Shown here piece by piece: positions 1-11,027 of a stretch of 64,000 nt of DNA. The notes beneath the pieces are model-generated. The model did not search any database, was not told where the DNA came from, and was given only the letters and a program-made list of their open reading frames with translations. The stretch is from Sabellastarte sp. h YS-2021. Its lineage: Eukaryota > Annelida > Polychaeta > Sabellida > Sabellidae. Where the stretch lies: assembly GCA_964017235.1 (NCBI GenBank), contig OZ024940.1:2294001-2358000 (forward strand). Direction: 5' to 3'. The position numbers and the translations under genes are program-made. Position 1 is the first letter of the stretch; each line of letters starts with the position of its first letter.

Positions 1-720
1 CCTGTATATACTACCCATCCTTTACCGCTCTGTGCGACCGATTCCACTAATCGCCCGAAAAAGACGTCCTGTATACACTATCGGTCGGCCTAACCGGTCC
101 CGCCAAACGCCAGAAAAAGACATCCTGTATACACTACTGGTCGGCCTTACCGGTCCCGCCAAACGCCTGAAAAAGACGTCCTGTATATACTACTCATCCT
201 TTACCGCTCTGTGCGACCGATTCCACTAATCGCCCGAAAAAGATGTCCTGTATACACTACCGGTCGGCCTTACCGGTCCCGCCAAACGCCCGAAAAATAC
301 GTCCTGTATACACTACCGGTCGGCCTTACCGGTCCCGCCAAACGCCCGAAAAATACGTCCTGTATACACTACCGGTCGGCCTTACCGGTCCCGCCAAACG
401 CCCGAAAAATACGTCCTGTATACACTACCGGTCGGCCTTACCGATCATGCCAAACGCCAGAAAAAGACGTCCTGTATATACTACCAGTCCTTTACCGCTC
501 GACGCGACCGATTCCGCCAATCGCCCCAAAAAGACGTCCTCTATACAGTACCGGTCCCGCCAAATGCCAGAATAAGACGTCCTGTATATACTACCCGTCC
601 TTTGTCGCTCGGCGCGACCAATTCCACCAATCGCCCCAAAAAGACGTCCTCTATACAGTACCGGTCGGCCTTACCGGTCCCGCCAAACGCCAGAAAAAGA
701 CGTCCTGTATAAACTACCTG
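1..720. repeat. 56/67-bp minisatellite block 1
   Basis: Two monomer types alternate. One is about 56 bp (core ACCGGTCGGCCTTACCGGTC, then a GACGTCCTGTATA segment); the other is about 67 bp and starts CCTTTACCGCTC. Both end in a shared GACGTC/TATA segment. The blocks are far richer in GC than their surroundings and contain palindromic ACCGGT and GACGTC. Stop codons are rare in all frames, which makes spurious long ORFs. Confidence 0.92.
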
Positions 721-787
721 CAGGACCAGTCACAGAGTGTGCATTCGTTAGGTGGCGCATCGTACTTACTTTCTTGTCTAGACAGCG

Positions 788-820
788 TGACGTCATAGCA
801 TCTTTTTTGTTTGGCGCGAA
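788..820 (+). promoter_or_regulatory. CRE plus E2F-like site, unit 1
   Basis: TGACGTCA (788-795), a perfect CREB/ATF palindrome, is followed 14 bases later by TTTGGCGCGAA (810-820), which fits the E2F consensus. Both motifs and their spacing recur in every unit. Whether they are bound is inference. Confidence 0.5.
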
Positions 821-869
821 GAATGTGCAGACGTGTTTTCTACAGAGAAACGTTTTTGAAGTTTTACAA

Positions 870-908
870 AGGTCAAAGTTGGGGTTTTACGTCCCGTTCA
901 ACAGCCAG
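870..908 (-). mobile_element. 39-bp SINE-tail insertion, unit 1
   Basis: A 39-bp piece whose minus strand starts CTGGCTGTTGAAC and ends CAACTTTGACCT equals the 3' end of SINE C. It is flanked by 14-bp direct repeats TTGAAGTTTTACAA (856-869 and 909-922). Units 4 and 5 carry one copy of that word and no insert, which is the expected empty site. Confidence 0.88.
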
Positions 909-1194
909 TTGAAGTTTTACAATGTACTGTGTCATTTTATATGCATATATTCAACTGGATTTAATGTGGAAGATAACCATATACATTTGATGTTGTGTTG
1001 AAAACAAAAAAAAAGCCATTTGGGCTTGTGTCACCATAATTCCCGTGACCCTGCCCAGACAAAGTGAAAAGGGTTTCCCCTATAGAGTTCAAAAGTGTCC
1101 CTATATAGACAGGAAGGGGGGAGGGGGGGTGACAAGTACAGATAATTTTAATTATTAACAGCTAAGCGAGGTTGTGACTGCAATGTGGAGATGT

Positions 1195-3105
1195 GGATTC
1201 ATTTGTGTGAAGCTATGGCTGAAGTTGAAAAGTGTCTTGGTGTTAGCTGGTCTGCTTCTACTTATAAAGTTCATGTGATCTATAGTTGATTTTATCTATC
1301 CAGGGTTTTGGATGGTTCCCCCTGGTTTGTTTTATCAATTTTTTTTTCGGGGGGGAGGGGGTCTGGTCTCCTTCTACTTATAAAGTCGATGTTAACTATC
1401 CAGGGTTTTTGATGGGGGGGGGGGGGGGGTCTGGTCTGCTTCTACTTCTAAAGTTGATGTGATCTATTGTCGATGTTAACTATCCAGGGTTCTTGATGGG
1501 GGGGGGGGGGGGGGGGGCATAAAAGCACTGTTTATGTGTTTGAAAACAAAAATATATTGTCTGACATCTTGCAATTGTTTTGAGATAACACACTATGGCT
1601 GAAGTTGAATGGTGTTTTGATTCTGTGTCTTGATGTTAGCTGTCATGTTCGGTGGTGTAGTGGTTAGGGTTCTCGCCTCCAACCTCTGAGGCCGCCAGTT
1701 TGAATGTCGGGCCGGGCACTTCATGTTCATGTTGGAAAGTTGCTGAAAAAAACCCCAATAAAACTAAAATCTACTTATAAAGTTGATGTGGTCTATCCAC
1801 GTTTTTCGACTCTGGATGGCCCCTCTATTTTTTCCATTTTTTTTGTTGTTGTATGTGTGTGTGGGGGGGGGGGGGGGGGCATGTTTGTGTGCTTACAGTT
1901 ACATATTAATGCAAGCAGAGTTTTGTGAGGCTATGGTCAGAGTTGAATGGTGTCTTAATTCTCTCTTGGTGTTGGCTTGTCTATTTCTGTATAGATAATC
2001 AATGTTATCTATCCAGGGTTTTGGATGGTTCCCTCTGGTTTGTTTGTTTTTTTCAATTTTTTGTGGGGTGGGGCTGTATTTACAGTTGAGTATAAAAGCA
2101 ATGTTTATGTGTTTGAACACCCAAATATATTGTCTGACATCTTGCAATGGTTTTGAGATAACACACTATGGCTGAGGTTGAATGGTTTCTTGATTCTGTG
2201 TCTTGGTGTTAGCTGGTCTGCTTCTACTTATAAAGTTGATGTGATCTATAGTCAATGTTATCTATCCAAGGTTTTGGATGGTTTGTTTTTTTCAAATTTT
2301 TTTTTGGGGGGGTAGGGTGGGGGTTTGCGGCTGTATTTACAGATGAGTATAATAGCAATGTTTATGTGTTTGAAAACAAAAATGTGTTATCTGATATCTT
2401 GTGTTGGTTTTGAGATAACACACTATGGCTGAAGTTGAATGGTTTCTTGATTCTGTGTCTTGGTGTTGGCTTGTCTATTTCTGTGGAGATAGTCAATGTT
2501 ATCTATCCAGGGTTTTGGATGGTTCCCTGTGGGTTTTTTTTTTTTTTTTTTTTTTTCAATTTTTTTTTTTTGGGGGGGGGGGGGCTGTAATTACAGACGA
2601 GTATAAAAGCAATGTTTATGTGTTTGAAAAAAATATATTGTCTGACTTTCGCAAGTTCCTTGTAGTTGATGACATATACTTATAAAGTTGATGTGATCTA
2701 TAGTTGATGTTATCTATCCAGGGCTTTGGATGGTTCCCTCTGCTTTGTTTTTCCATTTTTTTTTCTCTAATTTTTGGCAGGGGGGGGGGGGGGGGATGTG
2801 GGGGCTGTATTTACAGTTGAGTATAAAAGCAATGTTTATGTGTTTGAAAACCCAAATATATTATCTGACATGTTGCAGTGGTTTTGAGATAACATACCAT
2901 GTCTGAAGTTTTCAATCCAGGGTTTGGGATGTTTCCCTCTGGTTTGTTTGTTTTTTCATTTTTTTTTTTTGTTTTTTTTTTGCGGGGGTTAGGGGGGGGG
3001 GGGGGGGGGGGGCTGTATTTACAGTTGAGTATAAAAGCAATGTTTGTGTATTTGAAAACCAAAATATATAGTCTGACATTCGCAAGTTCCTTGTAGTTGA
3101 TGACA
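1195..3105 (+). repeat. ~240-bp T/G-junction monomers, unit 1
   Basis: Each monomer runs CTATGGCTGAAGTTGAATGG, CTATCCAGGGTTTTGGATGG, a poly-T tract passing directly into a poly-G tract, then GAGTATAAAAGCAATG and TTGTCTGACATCTTGCAATGG. The T and G tracts vary greatly in length between copies while the flanking words are conserved. The TATAAAAG box sits at the same place in nearly every monomer. The function is unknown. Confidence 0.88.
1647..1769 (+). mobile_element. SINE B, internally deleted, unit 1
   Basis: tRNA-like head (GGTGGTGTAGTGGTTAGGG, B box near GTTTGAATGTC) followed directly by a short A-rich tail. About 95 bp of body found in the full copy at 26,894 is missing. It sits between CTGGTAT and TCTACTTATAAAG of the monomer. 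Confidence 0.8.
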
Positions 3106-3302
3106 TGTATTCAACTAGGCTTAATATGGAAGATAACTGTGTACCTTTGGTGTTGAGTTGAAAGTTGAAACCCATTTGGGCTGGTGTCACCATAATTCCC
3201 GTGAGCCCACCCTGACAAAGTAAAGGTTTCCCCGATGGGGCCACGAGAACACATTTTTATTGCGTTAATACATCCTATCCAATGGACAATTGCTTTACCG
3301 AT

Positions 3303-4262
3303 CTTCATGACCGGTACCACCAAACGCCAGAAAAAGACGTCCTGTATACACTGCCGGACGGCCTTACCGGTCCCGCCAAACGCCAGAAAAAGACATCCTA
3401 TATACACTACTGGTCGGCCTTACCGGTCCCGCCAAACGCCAGAAAAAGACGTCCTGTATATACTACCAGTCCTTTACCGCTCTGCGCGACCGATTCCACT
3501 AATCGCCCGAAAAAGACGTACTGTATATACTACCCATCCTTTACCGCTCTGCACGACCGATTCCACTAATCGCCCGAAAAATACGTCCTGTATGCACTAC
3601 TGGTCGGCCTTACCGGTCCCGCCAAACGCCAGAAAAAGACGTCCTGTACATACTACCAGTCCTTTACCGCTCTGCGCGACCGATTCCACTAATCGCCCGA
3701 AAAAGACGTCCTGTATATACTACCCATCCTTTACCGCTCTGCACGACCGATTCCACTAATCGCCCGAAAAAGACGTCCTGTATACACTACCGGTCGGCCT
3801 TACCGGTCCCGCCAAACGCCCGAAAAAGACGTCCTGTATACACTACCGGTCAGCCTTACCGGTCCCGCCAAACGCCAGAAAAAGACGTCCTGTATATACT
3901 ACCAGTCCTTTACCGCTCTGCGCGACCGATTCCACTAATCGGCCGAAAAAGACGTCCTGTATACACTACCGGTCGGCCTTACCGGTCCCGCCAAACGCCC
4001 GAAAAATAGGTCCTGTATACCCTACCGGTCGGCCTTACCGGTCCCGCCAAACGCCAGAAAAATACGTCCTGTATACACTACTGGTCGGCCTTACCGGTCC
4101 CGCCAAATGCCAGAAAAAGACGTCCTGTATATACTACCAGTCCTTTACCGCTCGGCGCGACCAATTCCACCAATCGCCCCAAAAAGACGTCCTCTATACA
4201 GTACCGGTCGGCCTTACCGGTCCCGCCAAACGCCAGAAAAAGATGTCCTGTATAAACTACCT
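3303..4262. repeat. 56/67-bp minisatellite block 2
   Basis: Same two monomer types as block 1, near-identical to block 3. Confidence 0.92.
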
Positions 4263-4330
4263 GCAGGACCAGTCACAGAGTGTGCATTCGTTAGGTGGCG
4301 CATCGTACTTACTTTCCTGTCTAGACAGCG

Positions 4331-4363
4331 TGACGTCATAGCATCTTTTTTGTTTGGCGCGAA
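4331..4363 (+). promoter_or_regulatory. CRE plus E2F-like site, unit 2
   Basis: Same two motifs, at 4331-4338 and 4353-4363. Confidence 0.5.
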
Positions 4364-4412
4364 GAATGTGCAGACGTGTTTTCTACAGAGAAACGTTTTT
4401 GAAGTTTTACAA

Positions 4413-4451
4413 AGGTCAAAGTTGGGGTTTTACGTCCCGTTCAACAGCCAG
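4413..4451 (-). mobile_element. 39-bp SINE-tail insertion, unit 2
   Basis: Same insert and TSDs as in unit 1; copied by array amplification rather than a new insertion. Confidence 0.87.
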
Positions 4452-4734
4452 TTGAAGTTTTACAATGTACTGTGTCATTTTATATGCATATATTCAACTG
4501 GATTTAATGTGGAAGATAACCATATACATTTGATGTTGTGTTGAAAACAAAAAAAAAGCCATTTGGGCTGGTGTCACCATAATTCCCGTGACCCTGCCCA
4601 GACAAAGTGAAAAGGGTTTCCCCTATAGAGTTCAAAAGTGTCCCTATATAGACAGGAAGGGGGGAGGGGTGTGTGACAAGTACACATAATTGTAATTATT
4701 AACAGCTAAGCGAGGTTGTGACTGCTATGTGGAG

Positions 4735-6595
4735 ATGTGGATTCATTCGTGTGAAGCTATGGCTGAAGTTGAAAAGTGTCTTGGTGTTAGCTGGTCTGCT
4801 TCTACTTATAAAGTTCATGTGATCTATAGTTGATTTTATCTATCCAGGGTTTTGGATGGTTCCCCCTGGTTTGTTTTATCAATTTTTTTTTTTTTTTTCG
4901 GGGGGGGTGGGGGGCGTCTGGTCTGCCTCTACTTATAAAGTTGATGTGATCTATTGTCGATGTTAACTATCCAGGGCTTTTGATGGGGGGGCTGTATTGA
5001 GAGTTGAGCATAAAAGCAAGGTTTATGTGTTTGAAAACAAAAATATCTTGTCTGACATCTTGCAATTGTTTTGAGATAACATACTATGGCTGAAGTTGAA
5101 TGGTGCTTTGATTCTGTGTCTTGGTGTTAGCTGGTATGTTCGGTGGTGTAGTGGTTAGGGTTCTCGCCTCCAACCTCTGAGGCCGCCGGTTTGAATGTCG
5201 GGCCGGGCGCTTCATGTTGGAAAGTTGCTGAAAAAAACCCAAATAAATCTACTTATAAAGTTGATGTGGTCTATCCACGTTTTTCGACTCTGGATGGCCC
5301 CTCTATTTTTTCCATTTTTTTTGTTGTTGTATGTGTGTGTGTGGGGGGGGGTGGGGGGGGTGGGCATGTTTGTGTGCTTACAGTTACATATTAATGCAAG
5401 CAGAGTTTTGTGAGGCTACGGTCAGAGTTGAATGGTGTCTTAATTCTCTCTTGGTGTTGGCTTGTCTATTTCTGTATAGATAATCAATGTTATCTATCCA
5501 GGGTTTTGGATGGTTCCCTCTGGTTTGTTTGTTTTTTTCAATTTTTTGTGGGGTGGGGCTGTATTTACAGTTGAGTATAAAAGCAATGTTTATGTGTTTG
5601 AACACCCAAATATATTGTCTGACATCTTGCAATGGTTTTGAGATAACACACTATGGCTGAGGTTGAATGGTTTCTTGATTCTGTGTCTTGGTGTTAGCTG
5701 GTCTGCTTCTACTTATAAAGTTGATGTGATCTATAGTCAATGTTATCTATCCAAGGTTTTGGATGGTTTGTTTGTTTTTTTCAAATTTTTTTTTGGGGGG
5801 GTAGGGTGGGGGTTTGGGGCTGTATTTACAGATGAGTATAATAGCAATGTTTATGTGTTTGAAAACAAAAATGTGTTATCTGATATCTTGTGTTGGTTTT
5901 GAGATAACACACTATGGCTGAAGTTGAATGGTTTCTTGATTCTGTGTCTTGGTGTTGGCTTGTCTATTTCTGTGGAGATAGTCAATGTTATCTATCCAGG
6001 GTTTTGGATGGTTCCCTGTGGTTTTTTTTTTTTTTTTTTTCAAATTTTTTTTTTTGGGGGGGGGGGGGCTGTAATTACAGACGAGTATAAAAGCAATGTT
6101 TATGTGTTTGAAAAAAATATATTGTCTGACTTTCGCAAGTTCCTTGTAGTTGATGACATATACTTATAAAGTTGATGTGATCTATAGTTGATGTTATCTA
6201 TCCAGGGCTTTGGATGGTTCCCTCTGCTTTGTTTTTCCATTTTTTTTTTCTCTAATTTTTGGCAGGGGGGGGGGGGGGGGGGGGGGGATGTGGGGGCTGT
6301 ATTTACAGTTGAGTATAAAAGCAATGTTTATGTGTTTGAAAACCCAAATATATTATCTGACATGTTGCAGTGGTTTTGAGATAACATACCATGTCTGAAG
6401 TTTTCAATCCAGGGTTTGGGATGTTTCCCTCTGGTTTGTTTGTTTTTTCTTTTTTTTTTTTTGTTTTTTTTTTGCGGGGGTTAGGGGGGGGGGGGGGGGG
6501 GGCTGTATTTACAGTTGAGTATAAAAGCAATGTTTGTGTATTTGAAAACCAAAATATATAGTCCTGACATTCGCAAGTTCCTTGTAGTTGATGAC
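4735..6595 (+). repeat. ~240-bp T/G-junction monomers, unit 2
   Basis: Same monomer family and order as in unit 1, with different homopolymer lengths. Confidence 0.88.
5138..5247 (+). mobile_element. SINE B, internally deleted, unit 2
   Basis: Same site and same body deletion as the unit 1 copy. Confidence 0.8.
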
Positions 6596-6792
6596 ATGTA
6601 TTCAACTAGGCTTAATATGGAAGATAACTGTGTACCTTTGGTGTTGAGTTGAAAGTTGAAACCCATTTGGGCTGGTGTCACCATAATTCCCGTGAGCCCA
6701 CCCTGACAAAGTAAAGGTTTCCCCGATGGGGCCACGAGAACACATTTTTATTGCGTTAATACATCCTATCCAATGGACAATTGCTTTACCGA

Positions 6793-7753
6793 TCTTCATG
6801 ACCGGTACCACCAAACGCCAGAAAAAGACGTCCTGTATACACTGCCGGACGGCCTTACCGGTCCCGCCAAACGCCAGAAAAAGACATCCTATATACACTA
6901 CTGGTCGGCCTTACCGGTCCCGCCAAACGCCAGAAAAAGACGTCCTGTATATACTACCAGTCCTTTACCGCTCTGCGCGACCGATTCCACTAATCGCCCG
7001 AAAAAGACGTACTGTATATACTACCCATCCTTTACCGCTCTGCACGACCGATTCCACTAATCGCCCAAAAAATACGTCCTGTATACACTACTGGTCGGCC
7101 TTACCGGTCCCGCCAAACGCCAGAAAAAGACGTCCTGTACATACTACCAGTCCTTTACCGCTCTGCGCGACCGATTCCACTAATCGCCCGAAAAAGACGT
7201 CCTGTATATACTACCCATCCTTTACCGCTCTGCACGACCGATTCCACTAATCGCCCGAAAAAGACGTCCTGTATACACTACCGGTCGGCCTTACCGGTCC
7301 CGCCAAACGCCCGAAAAAGACGTCCTGTATACACTACCGGTCAGCCTTACCGGTCCCGCCAAACGCCAGAAAAAGACGTCCTGTATATACTACCAGTCCT
7401 TTACCGCTCTGCGCGACCGATTCCACTAATCGGCCGAAAAAGATGTCCTGTATACACTACCGGTCGGCCTTACCGGTCCCGCCAAACGCCCGAAAAATAG
7501 GTCCTGTATACCCTACCGGTCGGCCTTACCGGTCCCGCCAAACGCCAGAAAAATACGTCCTGTATACACTACTGGTCGGCCTTACCGGTCCCGCCAAATG
7601 CCAGAAAAAGACGTCCTGTATATACTACCAGTCCTTTACCGCTCGGCGCGACCAATTCCACCAATCGCCCCAAAAAGACGTCCTCTATACAGTACCGGTC
7701 GGCCTTACCGGTCCCGCCAAACGCCAGAAAAAGATGTCCTGTATAAACTACCT
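6793..7753. repeat. 56/67-bp minisatellite block 3
   Basis: Same two monomer types; differs from block 2 by only scattered substitutions visible by eye. Confidence 0.92.
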
Positions 7754-7821
7754 GCAGGACCAGTCACAGAGTGTGCATTCGTTAGGTGGCGCATCGTACT
7801 TACTTTCCTGTCTAGACAGCG

Positions 7822-7854
7822 TGACGTCATAGCATCTTTTTTGTTTGGCGCGAA
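7822..7854 (+). promoter_or_regulatory. CRE plus E2F-like site, unit 3
   Basis: Same two motifs, at 7822-7829 and 7844-7854. Confidence 0.5.
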
Positions 7855-7903
7855 GAATGTGCAGACGTGTTTTCTACAGAGAAACGTTTTTGAAGTTTTA
7901 CAA

Positions 7904-7942
7904 AGGTCAAAGTTGGGGTTTTACGTCCCGTTCAACAGCCAG
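7904..7942 (-). mobile_element. 39-bp SINE-tail insertion, unit 3
   Basis: Same insert and TSDs as in unit 1, copied with the array. Confidence 0.87.
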
Positions 7943-8646
7943 TTGAAGTTTTACAATGTACTGTGTCATTTTATATGCATATATTCAACTGGATTTAATG
8001 TGGAAGATAACCATATACATTTGATGTTGTGTTGAAAACAAAAAAAAAGCCATTTGGGCTGGTGTCACCATAATTCCCGTGACCCTGCCCAGACAAAGTG
8101 AAAAGGGTTTCCCCTATAGAGTTAAAAAGTGTCCCTATATAGACAGGAAGGGGAAGGGGGGGGGGGGTTGACAAGTACACATAATTGTAATTATTAACAG
8201 CTAAGCGAGGTTGTGACTGCTATGTGGAGATGTGGAATCATTCGTGTGAAGCTATGGCTGAAGTTGAAAAGTGTCTTGGTGTTAGCTGGTCTGCTTCTAC
8301 TTATAAAGTTCATGTGAGCTATAGTTGATTTTATCTATCCAGGGTTTTGGATGGTTCCCCCTGGTTTGTTTTATCAATTTTTTTTTTCGGGGGTGGGGGT
8401 GGGGGGTCTGGTCTGCTTCTACTTATAAAGTTGATGTGATCTATTGTCGATGTTAACTATCCAGGGTTTTTGATGGGGGGGGGGGGGGGGGGGGGGGGGG
8501 CTGTGTTGACAGTTGAGCATAAAAGCAATGTTTATGTGTTTGAAAACAAAAATATCTTGTCTGATATCTTGCAATTGTTTTGAGATAACATACTATGGCT
8601 GAAGTTGAATGCTGTTTTGATTCTGTGTCTTGGTGTTAGCTGGTAT

Positions 8647-8756
8647 GTTCGGTGGTGTAGTGGTTAGGGTTCTCGCCTCCAACCTCTGAGGCCGCTGGTT
8701 TGAATGTCGGGCCGGGCGCTTCATGTTGGAAAGTTGCTGAAAAAAACCCAAATAAA
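8647..8756 (+). mobile_element. SINE B, internally deleted, unit 3
   Basis: Same site and same deletion. Confidence 0.8.
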
Positions 8757-9138
8757 TCTACTTATAAAGTTGATGTGGTCTATCCACGTTTTTCGACTCT
8801 GGATGGCCCCTCTATTTTTTCCATTTGTTTTTTTTTTGTATGTGTAAGGGGGGGGGGGCATGTTTGTGTGCTTACAGTTACATATTAATGCAAGCAGAGT
8901 TTTGTGAGGCTACGGTCAGAGTTGAATGGTGTCTTAATTCTCTCTTGGTGTTGGCTTGTCTATTTCTGTATAGATAATCAATGTTATCTATCCAGGGTTT
9001 TGGATGGTTCCCTCTGGTTTCTTTGTTTGTTTTTTTCAATTTTTTGTGGGGTGGGGCTGTATTTACAGTTGAGTATAAAAGCAATGTTTATGTGTTTGAA
9101 CACCCAAATATATTGTCTGACATCTTGCAATGGTTTTG

Positions 9139-9177
9139 CTGGCTGTTGAACGGGACGTAAAACCCCAACTTTGACCT
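9139..9177 (+). mobile_element. Independent 39-bp SINE-tail insertion in a monomer
   Basis: The insert is base-for-base the 39-bp piece found in the linkers but in the opposite orientation and at a different target. It is flanked by 14-bp repeats TTGCAATGGTTTTG (9125-9138 and 9178-9191). All other monomers show the uninterrupted TTGCAATGGTTTTGAG target. Confidence 0.88.
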
Positions 9178-9947
9178 TTGCAATGGTTTTGAGATAACAC
9201 ACTATGGCTGAAGTTGAATGGTTTCTTGATTCTGTGTCTTGGTGTTGGCTTATCTATTTCTGTGGAGATAGTCAATGTTATCTCTCCAGGGTTTTGGATG
9301 GTTCCCTGTGGTTTGTTTGTTTTTTTTTCAATTTTTTTTTTCTTGGGGGGGGGGGGGGGGGGGGGGGGGGGCTGTGATCTATCCAGGGCTTTGGATGGTT
9401 CCCTCTGCTTTGTTTTTCCTTTTTTTTTTTCTCTTTATTTTTGGCAGGGGGGGATGTGGGGGCTGTATTTACAGTTGAGTATAAAAGCAATGTTTATGTG
9501 TTTGAAAACACAAATATATTATCTGACATGTTGCAGTGGTTTTGAGATAACATACCATGGCTGAAGTTTTCAATCCAGGGTTTGGGATGTTTCCCTCTGG
9601 TTTGTTTCTTGTTGCAATTTTTTTTTGTTTTTTTGCGGGGGTTGGGGGGGGCTGTATTTACAGTTGAGTATAAAAGCAATGTTTGTGTATTTGAAAACCA
9701 AAATATATAGTCTGACATTCGCAAGTTCCTTGTAGTTGATGACATGTATTCAACTAGGCTTAATATGGAAGATAACTGTGTCCCTTTGGTGTTGAGTTGA
9801 AAGTTGAAACCCATTTGGGCTGGTGTCACCATAATTCCCGTGAGCCCACCCGACAAAGTAAAGGTTTCCCCGACGGGGCCACGAGAACACATTTTTATTG
9901 CGTTAATACATCCTATCCTATGGACAATTGCTTTATCAATCTTCATG

Positions 9948-10930
9948 ACCAGTCCCGCCAAACGCCAGAAAAAGACGTCCTGTATATACTGCCGGTCGGC
10001 CTTACCGGTCCCGCCAAACGCCAGAAAAAGACGTCCTGCATATACTACCCATCCTTTACCGCTCTGCGCGACCAATTCCACTAATCGCCAGAAAAAGACG
10101 TCCTGTATACACTACCGGTCGGCCTTACCGGTCCCGCCAAACGCCCGAAAAATACGTCCTGTATACACTACCGGTCGGCCTTACCGGTCCCGCCAAACGC
10201 CAGAAAAATACGTCCTGTATACACTACCGGTCCTGCCAAACGCCAGAAAAAGACGTCCTGTATATACTACCCATCCTTTACCGCTCTGCGCGACCAATTC
10301 CACTAATCGCCAGAAAAAGACGTCCTGTATACACTACCGGTCGACCTTACCGGTCCCGCCAAACGCCCGAAAAATACGTCCTGTATACACTACCGGTCGG
10401 CCTTACCGGTCCCGCCAAACGCCAGAAAAAGACGTCCTGTATATACTACCCATCCTTTACCGCTCTGTGCGACCGATTCCACTAATCGCCCGAAAAAGAC
10501 GTCCTGTATACACTATCGGTCGGCCTAACCGGTCCCGCCAAACGCCAGAAAAAGACATCCTGTATACACTACTGGTCGGCCTTACCGGTCCCGCCAAACG
10601 CCTGAAAAAGACGTCCTGTATATACTACTCATCCTTTACCGCTCTGTGCGACCGATTCCACTAATCGCCCGAAAAAGATGTCCTGTATACACTACCGGTC
10701 GGCCTTACCGGTCCCGCCAAACGCCCGAAAAATACGTCCTGTATACACTACCGGTCGGTCTTACCGGTCCCGCCAATCGCCCCAAAAAGACGTCCTCTAT
10801 ACAGTACCGGTCCCGCCAAATGCCAGAATTCCACCAATCGCCCCAAAAAGACGTCCTCTATACAGTACCGGTCGGCCTTGCCGGTCCCGCCAAACGCCAG
10901 AAAAAGACGTCCTATATAAACTGCCGGCAG
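9948..10930. repeat. 56/67-bp minisatellite block 4
   Basis: Same monomers, with a shortened right end shared only with block 5 (two monomers fused around 10,760-10,840). Confidence 0.92.
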
Positions 10931-10994
10931 GACCAGTCACAGAGTGTCCATTCGTTAGGTGGCGCATCGTACTTACTTTCCTGTCTAGACAGCG

Positions 10995-11027
10995 TGACGT
11001 CATAGCATCTTTTTCGTTTGGCGCGAA
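10995..11027 (+). promoter_or_regulatory. CRE plus E2F-like site, unit 4
   Basis: Same motifs, at 10,995-11,002 and 11,017-11,027; both kept although the spacer has a T-to-C change. Confidence 0.5.

Larger units (their letters stand above)
1..3302. repeat. Satellite unit 1
   Basis: Minisatellite occupies 1-720, the CRE/E2F linker 721-1195, ~240-bp monomers about 1195-3105, and the second linker about 3095-3302. The left minisatellite matches units 4 and 5 (sequence starting near 10,436 and 15,335), but its linker carries the 39-bp SINE tail typical of units 2, 3 and 6. The unit is therefore a mosaic, with an exchange point probably inside the minisatellite at 300-540. Confidence 0.85.
3303..6792. 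repeat. Satellite unit 2
   Basis: Minisatellite 3303-4262, CRE/E2F linker 4263-4735, monomers about 4735-6595, second linker about 6590-6792. It is almost the same as unit 3's minisatellite and linker at an offset of 3,491 bp. It carries the 39-bp SINE tail at 4413-4451. Confidence 0.88.
8225..9745 (+). repeat. ~240-bp T/G-junction monomers, unit 3
   Basis: Same family; fewer monomers. One monomer carries a 39-bp SINE-tail insert. Confidence 0.88.
6793..9947. repeat. Satellite unit 3
   Basis: Minisatellite 6793-7753, linker 7754-8225, monomers about 8225-9745, second linker 9738-9947. It has fewer monomers than unit 2. Besides the 39-bp SINE tail in the linker (7904-7942), it has a second identical 39-bp insert, in opposite orientation, inside a monomer at 9139-9177. 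Confidence 0.88.

Noticed and set aside
2811-3096. Proline- or glycine-rich peptides from T/G junctions on both strands
   Set aside because: They are translations of the poly-T/poly-G homopolymers and are not conserved in frame between monomers.
9804-10664. 286-codon open frame over the minisatellite (and similar frames at 211-798, 3,235-3,759, 6,726-7,250, 18,191-18,775)
   Set aside because: The minisatellite monomers lack stops in several frames, so long frames arise automatically. The same peptides occur in overlapping frames, and the start lies in non-coding linker.
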